Positions 1 through 13,467 are shown, counted from the stretch's first letter. The stretch is 64,000 nucleotides of DNA from Lepeophtheirus salmonis (GCF_016086655.4 NC_052136.2:5270001-5334000), one strand, 5' to 3'. Notes: generated by a model not told the origin, from the letters alone. Program-made: numbers and translations.

Positions 1-1834
1 GATACGAGTATATATTCTATTGTCCATGAACTTCTTTTTTTCAATTGTATGTTTATCTTTTTTTCTCCATTTATATATTTCTTATTAATTGATTATTGTA
101 GTATAAAGTATTATTTTAATTCTTAACTATAATACTTGATTCTGCATTGAACTAGCAAATTTTACTCGATATATTTAGTTTCTAACCCGTGTTATTTTTA
201 TAGTATTTATTTATTTGAATAATATGGAAATAATAACCGCTCAATCAAATAAAAAAAAGTAGTTATGTCTTCCAACAAAGGGGCACATAATTGAGTTATA
301 ATGCACTTAAATTTATCTATAAAATAATAAATTTTCGTTATTTTTTTGCTTATATGTTTTCAATATAAGAGTTGCCTTTTATTCTCAATAACTGTAGTTC
401 TATCATAAATTGTTTATATTAGCAAATGTTTGTAAAGTTGTCAGTATATAGAAGAGTAAAACTGTGCCTCAGTTAAAGTTGCAATTGAAGTAATTTTGTT
501 TTACTCTTATAGGTAAAAGTAAAATATTTATAGTTGAGATTCCATTGAAGTATCATAATATGGTGGTCATTCATTTCCGTGTGATTATTTTGAGTAGGGT
601 TATTTTTGGAGTAGTTTTTCAGAACAGCTTTTTTTTACTACATGGCTCTTTTCAGTTGAATCAAAGTTTTCATTTTACTTGTTAATTTTTATATATAATT
701 GAATACAATGCTGATAACCTAAACTATTAACTATAATCCTCTATTATAAAATTATTTATTGTTGAAAGTAATTTCCCATTGAGATAAAATATTATACAAA
801 TTGTTTATGTTTTCCTTAATTTGTCAATTTGAACCAACTATTGACAGTTTTAATTCTCCTTTAATTTAAAAAAACTAACTCAAGTATTTAGTCTACTTGG
901 AATTGTTTTCTAAAAGAAAATATAGGTTCATTATCATATTTAGATCTCATCGGAATTATCAGTACTTAAGATGTAAAAAACACACAAATGAACAGTAGTA
1001 GTATACATATATACTTATGTATATTGTGTTAAGATTTGACGAATCTTAGTAAAACAACTCAGAGGAATTTAGCTAATAACAAAAAGTTTTCCAACTGTTC
1101 CTTGTCTCTTCTACAATACAAATATTAAATACCATATTTTTTTAAATTCATTATATTACATACAATGAATAACGATAATTATATTTTTTGTTTGTACAAA
1201 TACCTCCAATGAACCCATGAATAGTTCAATAATGCTTAAAAAAAGATATGCCCTTAAAAAGAATGTTCCTTTCAAATACTTTTAATTTGAATATATCTAT
1301 CATTTTTCAAATATTATTCATAAAAAAAAAACCTACACATAGGTAATACGGAATGTCTAACGTCTGTCAAAGAAATATGCACTAAATGAATACCTTTGCT
1401 TTCAATAAACGTTAATATTAGTTCTTCTAAATACTTATTTTACGCATCAATGAAATACCCTAATTTTCTGCTAAGTGTTGCTTAACTTCAATATTATCTC
1501 ATTAAACATATATTTTTCTAAGGTTTTTATGCAGTAAGTTATGTAAAATATACAAGTAAGTGAAATTTATTCAATTAGATGATAAAGAAAATAATACAGT
1601 GATACTTTGAGATAAAAGTGTCATAACATATATAGTTTTTTTTTTTTTTAGATACAAGCTAGATTTATAAAATTTTAGAGATATATAAGTGTTTGTAAAA
1701 GATAAGAACATGGTGAAAGTTCGGGAAAAAACGCAAGAGCCGCTTCATAACGATTTTTTTTAGAAACACATTGTTATTCTATATTAAAATCTATTTTTTT
1801 TACATAAACCAATGATTAAGAATTTGACCGATAT
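1..1834. other. AT-rich stretch without recognisable gene
   Basis: Homopolymer-rich, very AT-rich DNA. I see no reading frame with coding character, no RNA gene and no repeat structure. It could be intergenic or intronic. Confidence 0.6.
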
Positions 1835-2898
1835 CAGGGTGGACAAGGTAAATCCGGAAATAGTTTAACGGCTAATTATGAGACTTCTGTAAGAGATAGA
1901 AAGATGATTTTTTTACACAATTGAAAGTTACATTAAATGTAAAACGATTATTTATAATGAAAGCCTTCGTTCTTGATAAAATCTATCTGAATGCGAGGTA
2001 TGCCTTAGCTATCTCGTGGGGAGCCATGTCACTAAAGAGCACTAACATGCATATTATGTATGTATCTTACAGTTATTACAAAATAATGAAGACTATTCAT
2101 AAAATGTCTTGATTAGTTATAAACAAAACTCCAGCAAAATCTAAATAGCAACAGTGAAACAACAGCCTATAATATGGAGAGACGTCGAGTCGCAATTTGG
2201 AACTTTCCGCTTGGGGAAAAACTCCCACTGAAATTGCCAAGGTTCTGAACTGCAGCCACACCACCGTTTACAACGTAGTAGCCAAAGGGACTCCTGAGGC
2301 GATTATAAGATCTAAGTCAAGGCCTCGAAGGTCGGACGAAATGATTGCTGCCGTGAAAAAGTCTGTCGAGGACAAGAGAGGCAAGGTCACCTTCAGCGGC
2401 CTCTCCAGGGAGTTCAACGTCAGCAGAAGGACCATGGACCGGCTAGTTAATCAAAAGATCTTGGCTTTAAGGTCTACAAAAGAACCCCCTCGTCAAGCCC
2501 TCAAGCCTATAGACAAGGAAAAACGCCTTGCAAGGTCGAGGAGTCTTCTCAACAAGCTTAAGAAAAAGGCCTCAGTCGCCTGATTGTTCGCCGCTTGACT
2601 TTGCAGCGGCTGGGTGTTTAAAGGGGAGTCTGTTGGGAGTCCAATACAAGTCTAAGGCCCAGCTGAAGTCTACCCTCAAGAATGCCTGAGCCAACCTCGA
2701 CCAGAGCTTCATCGCCAAGTCATTCAGCAAGTTCCGGTCTAGGCTGAAGCTGGAATAGACTTGTGTCTAAGACTCTCATCTTTCATGTTAAATAAATTAA
2801 TTCGTCAATCACTTTAAAAATGACAGAATTATTTACCTATTTTTGAAAATTTCAGAGTGTTCAGTTTTAGACGCGCACACATGTAATAGATTACCCTG
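1835..2898 (+). mobile_element. Decayed Tc1/mariner element, internally deleted
   Basis: A transposase remnant on the plus strand is enclosed by short ends that both read CAGGGT inwards (1835-1840 and the complement of 2893-2898), and TA follows the right end. The ends agree over only about six bases, so the borders are uncertain. At about 1.06 kb the copy is shorter than the usual 1.3 kb. The DNA-binding part of the transposase runs straight into the C-terminal part, so the catalytic middle has been lost. GC content rises clearly above the surroundings at 2190-2760, as expected for inserted coding DNA. Confidence 0.6.
2174..2758 (+). pseudogene. Tc1/mariner-type transposase, N- and C-terminal parts only
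   Basis: An ATG at 2174 starts MERRRVAIW and then slips frame. From 2197 the other frame reads ELSAWGKTPTEIAKVLNCS, a typical helix-turn-helix that would bind the inverted ends. A second helical segment (FSGLSREFNVSRRTMDRLV) follows, as in paired-type transposase DNA-binding domains. After about 2560 the frame must change again to read SPDCSPLDFAAAG, the motif around the last catalytic aspartate, then a helical tail with one internal stop, ending at 2756-2758. The first two catalytic aspartates and the region between are absent. It is a dead deletion derivative: two frame changes and one stop. Its start resembles that of the copy at 7.2-8.5 kb (MERKRV). Confidence 0.8.
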
Positions 2899-3081
2899 TA
2901 TGTCTAGTGTTTGTATTATTTTAAGTTAATTTAAGAAAGCAAATTTTTGTATTTTAATATTTCTATTGTTTTTTTTTATATTTAGTTACTATCAGAGACA
3001 ATACTATAAAAATAAATTATTTTAATTCCTTCTGCTCCTAATTTTTTTAATAATTGTTTATCACATGTTGCTCCATTATAG

Positions 3082-3164
3082 ATGCGAATTTTTATATCTT
3101 AATTGTCCCACTATGGAATATAAGTATGAAATGGCAAAAGAGGACATAGAATTATTCCAGAGTG
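3082..3164 (+). other. Candidate internal exon, unknown gene
   Basis: This 83-base segment lies between a fair acceptor (CTCCATTATAG, ending 3081) and a consensus donor (G then GTGAGT, from 3165). The open frame reads about CEFLYLNCPTMEYKYEMAKE followed by DIELFQS. The frame also stays open past the donor to a stop at 3302-3304 and still looks coding (IINILEAVAPFIENYLLNL), so a terminal exon running through the donor is the alternative. I do not recognise the protein. There is no neighbouring exon I can connect with confidence. Transcript reads would settle it. Confidence 0.25.
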
Positions 3165-6100
3165 GTGAGTACATCAACAAAACACTATTAATTCAATTGT
3201 TACTTTTTTATTATTATAATGAAGGAGTCTTAGATTCAATCAAGATCATAAATATATTAGAAGCAGTTGCCCCATTTATCGAAAATTATCTACTAAATTT
3301 ATGAAATTACATACCATTCACATCAATCAATTGGATCAAAGTTAAAATTATTCTGGAGAACATCACATGAGAGGGAAAATGAGTGGAGGTTAATTTTTTG
3401 ATCTTCTTATATGTATTTAGTACTCAACATTTAAGTAAAATTAACTATCCTATACATGTATAATATCGAAAAACAATATATAAATTCAAAAATGGGGAGA
3501 AGGAAAATCCAATTCTATTTTTCAATCTTTAAAGAAAAAAAAATTCCTTTTTTAAAAAAAAAGGAGAAATATTCGACTTTGTACATGCAAATTATACAAA
3601 AAAAGTCCGTCTGTGTTTTTCCTAGAATGTTTATATTCATATTATAGTAGTTTTTGATTTGATACCTCGTCTGATTTTTTTTGTTTAATTTATTATACAA
3701 ACATCCAATTGAAAAGGTAGCTAAAAAAATATTGGTTAGAGCCTTAAAGTTTCACAGTATTGAAATGACTGGATTAAAATTCTAGTAAATACCCCATTTT
3801 ATATTAAATTTTACAACTATATTACAAGTAATTTGTCCAGCATGTACATCATTTTAAATCATTTATGATGAATAAATTATGTTTATTGTCCTAACCATAG
3901 TAAAAAAGAAAAAAAATAGTAATAAGTTGACTTTTTTAAATATTTTCTCCCATTTTAGGGGTCTTAGTCTGTAAAAGTCTCCATATAACGCAAATTTCGT
4001 ATAACATGGAATTTTTCTTCTTCCCAAAAAAACGCAATAGGTGGGGAGAACCACTGTATTTTCTCTTGCTCAAGACTTTTTATTTTTGCTACTTTATTTA
4101 CGAGTATTTTTGAATTATCTTTATCATTCTACATGTAGTTTTTAAAGATTCTTTCTCGAACATGGTAGCATAAACAATAGTCAATTATTAATTGTTTTGG
4201 GACTTTTTGATCCCAGTTTTGTTTAGTAAAAATATAAGTATTGCATAATAGTTCTCCTTGGATGTTGAAATTTTAAAAAAGGAGAAAGAAAAAAAGGAAT
4301 ATACATACGCAAAGGAAGTAATTACCCAAAAATAAAAATAAATTAGGAAACTATTCTAAGTTAACAAATTCTTCATGGGGTTTTCAAATTTGCCATTTTT
4401 TCAATAAAATTAAAACTTTAGTTTTATAACATATAATTTAACAATTGTAAACAGGATTTTCATATTGATTCATTATTTTAGTATGAAATAAACACTATTT
4501 TAATCAAAAAGTAGATGAGAACCAAAGTAAAATTTTTTAAAGGGTTCATCCATACAAATATACAGATTTGGAATATTTTATAAAGATTTTTTATTTTAAA
4601 TTGTCATAATAGGAGTGTCTGTATTGGAGTGTTTAAAAACCTAAGGAAAATATTTACTTTAATATTTGAATGGAAAGTAGCAGAGTGTTAAAATTATGTC
4701 CTAGGATAAAGCATGTTCCAAAATATTAATCAAACAGTTTTTCAAAAAACGTATGTTATTATTTATACTCTAATTGTTTAGACGTTATCTTTAGGGATGA
4801 CATAATTCAATCACAATTCATTTTTTTCCTTGTTTTTTTTTTTATCCTAGTTTATATAATATATTGTAAGTCCCATATTAAACCTATCTAAAGATATTTA
4901 TCTAAGAATTAAATTTCTACAAGGAATATTCTGTCTTCATACACAAACCTATATTAATTTATAGACCATATCTTTATAATTTATGTCTCTGTAAATAATT
5001 GTAGATAGAAAAAAAATAGATAAAATTGTATAAAGCACATTAATATAATATAATATTTTAAATTTTCAAAAGTATTTTATATATTTTCTGAAAATATGTT
5101 ACTTCTCTGAAAATTCATTGTATTATCTTGTGTTTATTAAACTTTTGGCTCCACATTATATGTAAATTTTTAGTTTACCATGTATCCAATTTTTTGGGAT
5201 GATACTTCATTAGTTTCTGTAGTATTAAGAAATTCTGGATTTAATTATTGAGGTCTCAAAGAATGTTTTTTTATGTATTCTGATCATTTACCTATCCCCC
5301 AACAATGAATATGAAAAAAGACTGTTACTTGTAAAATATAATATAAGATGTTTAGTTTGATAATAATATATTAATTTAGAAAAACTGTCCAGTCAACAAA
5401 ATATATATTATTTTTTTCTCCAGCTACTATCTCATATAATGAAATTAGAAGCATAATGGAAAAAAAGTACTTAACTGATGCACATAATATAATTTGAAAT
5501 AACTACTAAGATCATGTAAAGTTTAATATTGGTAAAATAACCAATAATAGGCAAGTATTTGCCCTAGGATTTGAAAAGAAGTAGGCAAGGGTTTATATTA
5601 TTATTTCACATTTGATCAGTGATTCTTATCGGGAAGGAGTTTAGTACTGCCTTGGGGAAGGGAAGAATTGAGGTCTTGTATTAAACGCTATCGATGTACA
5701 TTTTACAACAACAGAAGGTAATAGTTTCTTATTTTCTTTTAAAAAAAGTCAACATTATAAAATGTATAGAATTAAAAAAAAAAAAAAATCTGAGTAATTA
5801 TTTTACTGAAATTTTGAAACTAAGTAATTTTTATAAAACGGAAAAGAAGATATCAATTAATAGTAAGAAAATATCAGATTGGTGTTTAACAATTTAAATG
5901 ATATATGAAAGAACTTAAATTATTCAAGATTTCTTTTTTATTAGATAAAAAAAAATATGAGCATAATGTTGATATAAATTTTTGCAGAAACATGATAAAA
6001 ACAACTGTCTTTTATTCGCTCAACTTACTTTCCCCCCCCCTATTCTTCCACATTTGCAAACTTCATTACTTTAATAGAAAAAAAACATGTTGCTCATGCA

Positions 6101-6457
6101 TCATGTAATTTTCTGATTTAGGATATTAATTATATAACAGACCCAAAAAAATACATTAATATATGTATAAATTATTTCAATAAAATGTTTGGAAGATTTG
6201 TCTAATTCGGGTTATTGTAACACTTAATTGTATGTAAAATATTATGGTTCAACTGTTTGCATTCATGTATAGATGCATAGCCATTATAAATAATCGTTAT
6301 GTGGTTATCAACCCTTTATAACCTATAGTCTAACAGTCGTGTACTTAAATAGGTAGAAAATAATTTATTTTTCAATTAAGTATGTAAATGTATTTAGATT
6401 GTTAAAAAATGTTTAAAGAGTGGCTTATTTAATTGGTAAATTTAAAAATAGACAAGA

Positions 6458-6897
6458 ATGAAAGTCCTGTCAATATTTATTTTAATTAATTTTGAAGATT
6501 TAAGTATACGAAATATGATATACAAAGGCTATTCAATATGGTCACTCTTGCCCTTCAGAGCCTACGGCAAACGCTTCGTTTCCGCTTTGAAAGTATACAG
6601 TTTTCTCAGACGTTTTGATAAAATGGCTTTATATAGACTGAGAGATTGCCCCGAAATGAAAAATGAATGAAAGATTTATTTCCTTTAATTAAAAAATTTT
6701 TTAATAATCAAATAAGGGATTCAACTTCGTTCTTGCTAGTTGAGGCTTTATATATTGATAACCATAAATATTGTTACCAATATCCAACTGCAACTTGGTT
6801 GACTTTACTTAAAAATTTAGACCAGAAGATTGTATTTATTAAAGAAGAGGGAATGAGTCTGTTAGAATTAACTTGGCTTTTACTTCTATCACATTGA
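6458..6897 (+). other. Two overlapping short reading frames, possible exon remnants
   Basis: Two ATG frames of 70 and 76 codons meet in an ATGA overlap at 6667-6670. The first contains LLPFRAYGKRFVSALKVYSF and ends RLRDCPEMKNE. The second contains YQYPTATWLTLLKNLDQKIV and ends LLELTWLLLLSH. Composition is less AT-biased than the surroundings, and the mixed charged and hydrophobic residues look more like protein than chance. The frames differ by one base, so this could be one frame broken by an indel or two exon pieces. I do not recognise either, and no polyadenylation signal is evident close downstream. Confidence 0.2.
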
Positions 6898-7208
6898 ATC
6901 CTATTTTAAAAACCTGAACTTTCGTTTAACCATATATTTATTACTGTTCTTAATTTAAATTTTTTTGTAATATTTGGACGATGTGAGTCATTGAATTTTC
7001 CATGTTAAGATCTTGGTACCTCCCATCGATTTCCCATGATGAAAGAAATATTTTAATAAGTTTTTAAAAATTGCTAATAAGTATTTGTCGTGATTGTTAA
7101 TTCTTTTCCTTAGTCTGTTTACTGATTTTTTAAGATTTATTTTTATAATATTAGTTGAAATTCTATCCAGGAGCAATGAGTATGAATTATAATGTTTATT
7201 TATGTACA

Positions 7209-8480
7209 TACCGGGCGTAGAAAAAGTAATGAGCCCTTCTAAAAATACATATTTGAAGAGGTGTTGTTGATGAAATCTTAAAGTTCCTATAATTTTTGAA
7301 TAGCTTAGATTTTAAGCCTTTGATTCTTGTACATCTTGTAAACAAACATTCTGTATATGGGTGGATGGAGAGAAAAAGAGTCATCATAGGCAATTTAATC
7401 AGCCCTGGGAGGACCACATCGGACATAATGAAGGAATTAAACGTCAGCAAGGCTAGAGTATGTCGGGTCAGAAATCATTAAGCTTATGGGGACAACCTTA
7501 AGGACAAACGCAAGAATGGAAGATCCACCAAAGTGAAGAATGAAGATATCATAGAGACCTTTAAGGGCACTCCCACAACAAAGATGTCAGAGTACTCCAA
7601 GAAGAAGAAGAAGGTTCATCGATCTACTGTGGGCAAGAGGAAGGTCGTTTAGAAGAATGGGGAGGCCTCTCCTGTTCCAACGCCAAAAAGAACTCCACCT
7701 TTAGCAATTTCAACAACTTTTGAACAACCTGAAGCACAACAGCAACCCATTCATTTCTTTTCTCAGACTAAAATACCTTTACCGTTGACCCATCAGCAAC
7801 GAGCAAAATGATTGAGTGGTATGCTTTGGCAAGACTTACAACAGCATCAGGACACTAACCAAGACCAAGAATCCGGCATCTGTGAGGATGTTGGAGTTTG
7901 TGGCATCAACTGGAGAAAAAATCCTCCAATTTGGTTTCCTGTTGGATACCGGTTACCTGCAGCCGACTACTTGATTGTGTTGAAGGAAAATGCGGTCCCA
8001 TATATTACCAAGACCATGAAGAAGTCCAACAAACCCACGTACTTCTTTCAGCAGGACGAGCCCCTGTACAATAGTACTAATATTGTACAAGAGTGGATGG
8101 GTATCAACATGAACTTCTGGTCAAAAACCTTTGGTCCCCTCAGACCCCAGATTTGAATCCACTGGATTACTCCATTTGATGGCAAATTGAAAAGAAGGCC
8201 TACAAAATCTGCCACCCAAATATTGATACCCTCAAGACCTCCATTAACCAGTAGCAGAGGATCATGGAAAAGGACTACGCTGCCAATGTGTGCAAGGGGT
8301 TCCAGATGCAGTTGAAGGCTGTCAATGAAACTGATCGTCGCCAGATTCATAATTAATGTGTATTGTTATAGTAAAAAATATTATAAAATAAAATTTTCTA
8401 GGTACAAGATCATACTGGTCAATTAGGAGTATTCTAATGACTTCTTAGAGGTAGGTCTTAGAACTTTTCTACAATAGGTA
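7209..8480 (+). mobile_element. Tc1/mariner element, full length but decayed
   Basis: The ends are inverted repeats. The left reads TACC then, after four bases, GTAGAAAAAGT; the complement of the right reads TACC then GTAGAAAAGT at the same distance. Each end carries a TA (7209-7210, 8479-8480), the target dinucleotide of this superfamily. The length, about 1.27 kb, is normal for an intact copy. The transposase inside is broken by several frameshifts and stops. The ends match at roughly two thirds of positions, so the copy is old. Confidence 0.8.
7365..8356 (+). pseudogene. DD37D-type (maT-like) mariner transposase, broken
   Basis: The start MERKRVIIGNLI leads into a helix-turn-helix (TTSDIMKELNVSKARVCRV) that stops at about 7481. 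Further fragments lie in shifting frames: a middle part ending GYRLPAADYLIVLKENAVPY, then FFQQDEP (second catalytic aspartate; the family norm is QDGAPAH), and in another frame PDLNPLDYS with the third aspartate. Allowing for the frameshift, the last two aspartates are 36-37 residues apart, which fits DD37D rather than the DD34D of classical mariner. The C-terminal tail keeps VCKGFQMQLKAVNE and stops at 8354-8356. At least three frame changes plus internal stops make it non-functional. Confidence 0.85.
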
Positions 8481-9231
8481 TTTAGCAAGTGCTCCAGTTT
8501 ATTTACCTATGTATGTATGTTCTATATAATATATAAACAAAATAAAGAATGATAAAAAACATTATCGACAGTCATATTGCCTTAGAAAATCAATTGACTT
8601 TCTTATTCTTCTTCATTACTTAATCGATCATTTTCTGTTAAATTTGAATAAAACATATTCAAAATAACAAGGTATATGAGAGTTATATAATATTCTTATA
8701 AAGAAGGAGTCTACAATGAATGGACAAATATACCCAAAAGATCAAAGAAATTCGTTATTTTACTTAGTCATTAGATGAGAATATTTGAATAATTATTCTA
8801 TTTTCATAATTAATCGCATTAAATATTTTGACATGATAAAATAAAATATTTTCATTTTCTCAAAGGCATTAGTGTATTTTAAATAGAATAAAAATATATT
8901 TTTTAAATTTACCTTGTTTCTTAAAAAATACCTTAAGACAAGGTACTGTCAGTTTTTATACCACGCAAGACGGTGTTGACGTAAGGAAAATATGTTCAAT
9001 TTACATTCATCCCTGTGTCAAGTGTCCAATAAAAAGCAATATAAAAGTCTTCTTTTACATTTGTAAGATTTAAACTTTATACGTCTCAAAATTGGGTGGG
9101 TTTTTCGATATTTATTATTGAAAAAAGTGTCCCTGATATACATTGCCTCTAGTCTTCTTAGTTTCCGATGCTAACTCTTAACTTGTATCAAGGAATACAC
9201 AGTTACATATCTAATTAAATATTATTCTTAC
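8481..9231 (-). other. Start of the intron after the receptor exon
   Basis: Read on the minus strand, the intron begins at 9231 with GTAAGAATAAT directly after the receptor exon. The stretch is AT-rich. I found no second coding exon here with the expected features of TM6 (F..C..P) or TM7 (NP..Y). Confidence 0.5.
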
Positions 9232-10220
9232 CCAGATTTTCCACAGAATGTACTGTTAGGACGGATAAAGGGTTGATTAACATTGCGTCTGAATGGTGCT
9301 GTTGTCACTCGTGGAACATTTGTTGAATTCCCCATGTAGCCACAGTTACTTGATGTCTTTTTCCTGAATTTTGTTGACTTTCGAATTTTTGCATAAATTC
9401 CGTAATTGAGAATGATAAGAGCTAGAAGTGGTAGGATTCCCGTGAGAACAATTTCCTGCCATTTGGAAAATATCACATAATGTTCATTCTTCATGAGTGT
9501 TGTAATATCCGCATACAATGTAGTTGTATTTGTTACCTTATCAAAATAGTCATACCATCGATACTCTAAAAACTTGCCTGCATTAACCGAAAAGCTGATA
9601 AACATGACGAGAAACACATAAAAACTAGGACTAGGCTTATATTGAAGAGGTCGACAAATTGCCAAATATCTCTCAGCAGACACAGCCACAACCATCAGCA
9701 CACTTGCTGTTATGGCAATATGACCAAATGGCCAGAGAAAATATGGAAATAGAATTTTGAACCAAGGAGGCTGAGCCTGAGAGTGAAAGTTTGCAGCAAT
9801 GGTGGAGGTGCTCATAGCCATAAAGATGATTATCAAAACGAGATCTGTGAGGCTTAAATAGATAAGTAGATTATTGAAGTTAGTCTTTTTGTTTTTGGAC
9901 AAAACAAATATGGTAAGGATATTCCCAAATATACCCAAAAGTCCTACACCAAATTGAAGGATTCCCTCAATCCAAAACTTTGCAGTATACCATATCTCAA
10001 TGTAGACAGTATAGTTTTCGTAGCAAGTATAGTTATGAGTGGGTGAGCTCTCAATACTTCCATCAAAGGATTCATTTGATTCTAAATCTGTAGATGAAAA
10101 GTAAAGGATGAAGGTAAGAACAAGGCTTGGTATAGCAAGAACGAGCCAAAGGATAACAGCGTGTATTTTCATTTGTATTCGCATTGGTAGCTCACATGAG
10201 GTCAAACACCAGCAACACAT
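9232..10220 (-). CDS. Class A GPCR, FMRFamide-receptor-like, first coding exon (partial)
   Basis: Plasma-membrane neuropeptide-type receptor, by similarity to arthropod FMRFamide receptors. The 330-residue frame shows TM1 at about 84-108 (GN with Asn100), TM2 116-137 (LSLTD, Asp126), TM3 166-189 ending ERY at 183-185 followed by LAICRPL (the variant of DRY common in this group), TM4 199-215, and TM5 255-276 with Pro264 then NYGIY. The extracellular N-terminus carries sequons at Asn48, Asn63 and Asn69; loop 2 has one at Asn231. A hydrophobic stretch at 21-41 may be a signal peptide; Met13 or Met17 are alternative starts. Oddities: no cysteine at the top of TM3 or in loop 2, so the usual disulfide is missing, and TM4 lacks its tryptophan. 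The exon ends in codon phase 2 at a GTAAGA donor (9231-9226), shortly before TM6. TM6 and TM7 must lie in a later exon, not found in the window. The class is secure; the ligand is inferred. Confidence 0.88.
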
Positions 10221-13200
10221 GATTATTTATTACAACTACGATATTTGTTTTGTATTTTTCCTTTTCTCTTTTTCTACATGTGAAAGGTACAACGATAACT
10301 ACAACTCATTTCAGTTAGAAAAATGAGAGTATTTCTTTTCATAGAAAAAGGAAAGAAGCGATTGCTCACACGCTCCTTCTCAACATTTTTGAAAAGTGTT
10401 TTTTTTTTTTTTTTTTGTCTCTTATTTCCCCTGATTAATTCACTAAAAATGCCCAAACAACATTTCCCAATTGTCTCATATAGTTACATTCAATCTATGT
10501 ATGTAATATGAAAAATATCTAGTAAGTAATAATTTTGTGGAACAATAAATGGAAAGTTAAACTCTTCTTTTGTCCGTTACTCAATGATTGTAATCGAAAA
10601 AGGGTTAAGAAGTACTTAAACAATTGATAATACATTGTACTTTACGTTAAATAAACTTGAACAGTAGATACATTAGAATAGTTAAAAAAATTATATTGAA
10701 CCGATATGACTCTTTTGGTTATTGGTAAGAACTTAAAGTTTATAATTTACTAAAAAATAATCAAAAGTAGTTGAAATTTCAGAATTATTATATCTTTAAA
10801 ACTGATGTTTACATTCATAGAAACAGACATTATCGAACAAAATCAAAGTATTTTGTATTTGCTGAGATGCAAATGGACTGGATTTAATATAATTTTAGCT
10901 CTTGAATCCAAATATGGTCTAGGTTTTTTCTATCAAATTTCTACTGTTTCACTAATTTTCAGTTAACATACTTTTTAAGCACTTAGTGAGAAAGATTCAG
11001 ATAAATGCTATGAATTACTTTAACTTCCAACTGTTTATAAACTCAAAAACCCTTTTTATGAAGTCGTTTTTAAGTTTCTAATTCCAATTGTTAGGAATGT
11101 TTGTTCTACAGAGGTGCAAAGCTTCAAAAATAATTTCTCACGAATATGTAAAAGTATTTCATTTCGTAGGGGAAAGTCAGAACTTAAATTTAATACATAG
11201 ACTCCATACAAAAACACTATATCGTTATCAATTTGTGAAAAGACCATCAAAATATTTGAACGATAATATTCTTTTTTGAAGAAATTTTAATAGAAAAATT
11301 AAATAGTAGGACATAGAAAAAGAAAGAATATCATAATTTAATCAAAAATTATTTATTAAATTGTAGGATCATGATTTTTTCAATTCAGTATTATAAAAAA
11401 AAATTATTTTTCTGTTCAGATAACAATATCATAATATTTTTTAATATATCACACGCCGTTATCTATAATACTTTTACTTTCCATTTTACAAACTTTTTTT
11501 CGGAAAAAAGGCGAAAAATCGGTTAATATACAGGCTGTTATTTATATTTCTACCCTAATAAAAAAATTAAATAGTTATTATCGAAAATATTATCACAAAG
11601 GATCGATTTTCGTATGAATCAATTTTCGTAGCACCTTCTCCTCTCCAATTGAGGTAAATCTTAAATCTGATTTCACACTTCAGCTCTAACAAAATAATTT
11701 TGGGCAAGTTAAACCATCCAATTGCTTGTTTATTCTATATACAGCTTTGATCTGGCTCTTAATGACTTTTTTAGTCACCTTACATAAATAATGAATTACG
11801 TCGTCAACGAATTTTGTGACGCAGTTAATTAATTTTTTCCCTGAGATGAGTATTTCAAGTTAAAGTTACTTTAAATAGCACAAATTGCTTCCAGATAACA
11901 TGAATTTCTTATAAAAGTTATGTTTACAAATATCAATATTTCTATTGGCAACAACAAATGAAACCTACGCCGTGTTGTTTCTTCAACAGCAGAAATATAA
12001 ATAGGATATGATTCCCAACTGTTTAATTATTATTTGAATTAATAACTTCTTATCAAAATATATTTTTTTAAATTCAACCACCTAACATTCAAAACATTGA
12101 TATGGGTAAAATAAAATCGATCAATTAAAAGCTAACAAATAAATAAAGTCTAGATTTTCATGTTAGTTAGGTAAAAGCAGAAAATTAATTTGATATTAAA
12201 GGTGAAGCATTAATCAGTTGAAATTTGGATGTATTAAATCAAAAAAGTGTAATAGGATTAGACATCAAATACTTCTAATAAAAATAAATATTGCAAAGTA
12301 ATTCAATTTATTTATTTTTTGCTGATTATTAGATACAAATTGTGGTAATCATACTTGTTTTGAAAATATTAAGATTTATATATATGTTATACTTGTAGTA
12401 ATTAGCTAATTATATTTTTATGTTGATACCAGTTCTTTGTACTTTCTTCAATTTTAATTCAATAAAAATACTCTAACATCAAAATTAAATTTGCTAGGAC
12501 AAATTGAATCGATAAGCTACCAACTAATATAAATAAACCCAGTACTATTACATTTTTAGAAAATAACATACAATATATTTGGTTTGTTTTCTAATCGATC
12601 GAGAATCGATATATCACGTTATATAATATTCTAATAGATTGTTGATATAGGAGAAAAATATTGACATAATTTTTTAATTGTATCTCAAAAAAAATTATCA
12701 AAAAGGAAAATAAATAAGACTTGAAGTTTTGTCATAGTTCCAAAGTATTTAATAAGTGCTTAGAAACCCTCTTCAGAGCTGCGAAAATATATAAATACAT
12801 TTAATGTACCATCATTTTTTCTGTAAATAAAAATTTACTGTATTATTTTATTACGTGTGAATTCAAGTATACTCTTTCCCCTTAGTATTGTTTTAAACGT
12901 TAATTGTATTCTTTATGCATTTAATTTTGTTAAACTATGATTACAGTTGCATCAGTCGAAGATGGCAAGGTATAATAGGTGTGGTTTTTTTTTTTACCTG
13001 CAATTCCTGAAATTGGAGACAGCTACAGTGGATAGTTGAAATTCAATTATTACAGCCTTATAATAAAAAGAAAATAACTTCGCAAAGCAAAGTACATATA
13101 TTTTAGGATTAAGAGGGGAGGGATACCGACTCAATCGATCATAATTGCTCGAATATTTTCCATGTAGGATTAGACGGTCATTGGCGTTTGTACGTTATTT

Positions 13201-13467
13201 TTATATTTGTTTATAGCAATTTTCTGTTTGAAGAAATAATTGATTTAATGAGATAGAAATTCCTCTCCATTATACCTATTACGTTCATCCTGTAATTATA
13301 CCATAATGATTCAGGTTAGATAAAGAAAAAAGTCGTAGTGTTTTACAGAACACGGCACAACATGGCTTGAAAAAAATTATCTTTTTAGAAGAATTTTCAT
13401 GATAGATATTTGAATAACTTTTGAGTCGAGATTAACAATCGGTTTTATGGTGTTAATTTGAAGTATA
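10221..13467. other. Region upstream of the receptor exon, no recognised gene
   Basis: This is 5' of the receptor on its own strand and should hold its promoter or a 5' untranslated exon, but I see no reliable TATA box or other start signal. It has a poly-T run near 10400. The rest is AT-rich with no coding-like frame. Confidence 0.5.

Larger units (their letters stand above)
2899..7208. other. AT-rich stretch with only weak exon candidates
   Basis: Mostly low-complexity AT-rich DNA, with a short poly-C tract near 6031. Two places (3082-3164 and 6458-6897) have coding-like composition and are listed separately. Nothing else can be supported. Confidence 0.5.

Noticed and set aside
1921..2112. 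Plus-strand frame of 63 codons
   Set aside because: Lies inside the left part of a mariner element, starts without ATG and has no coding character.
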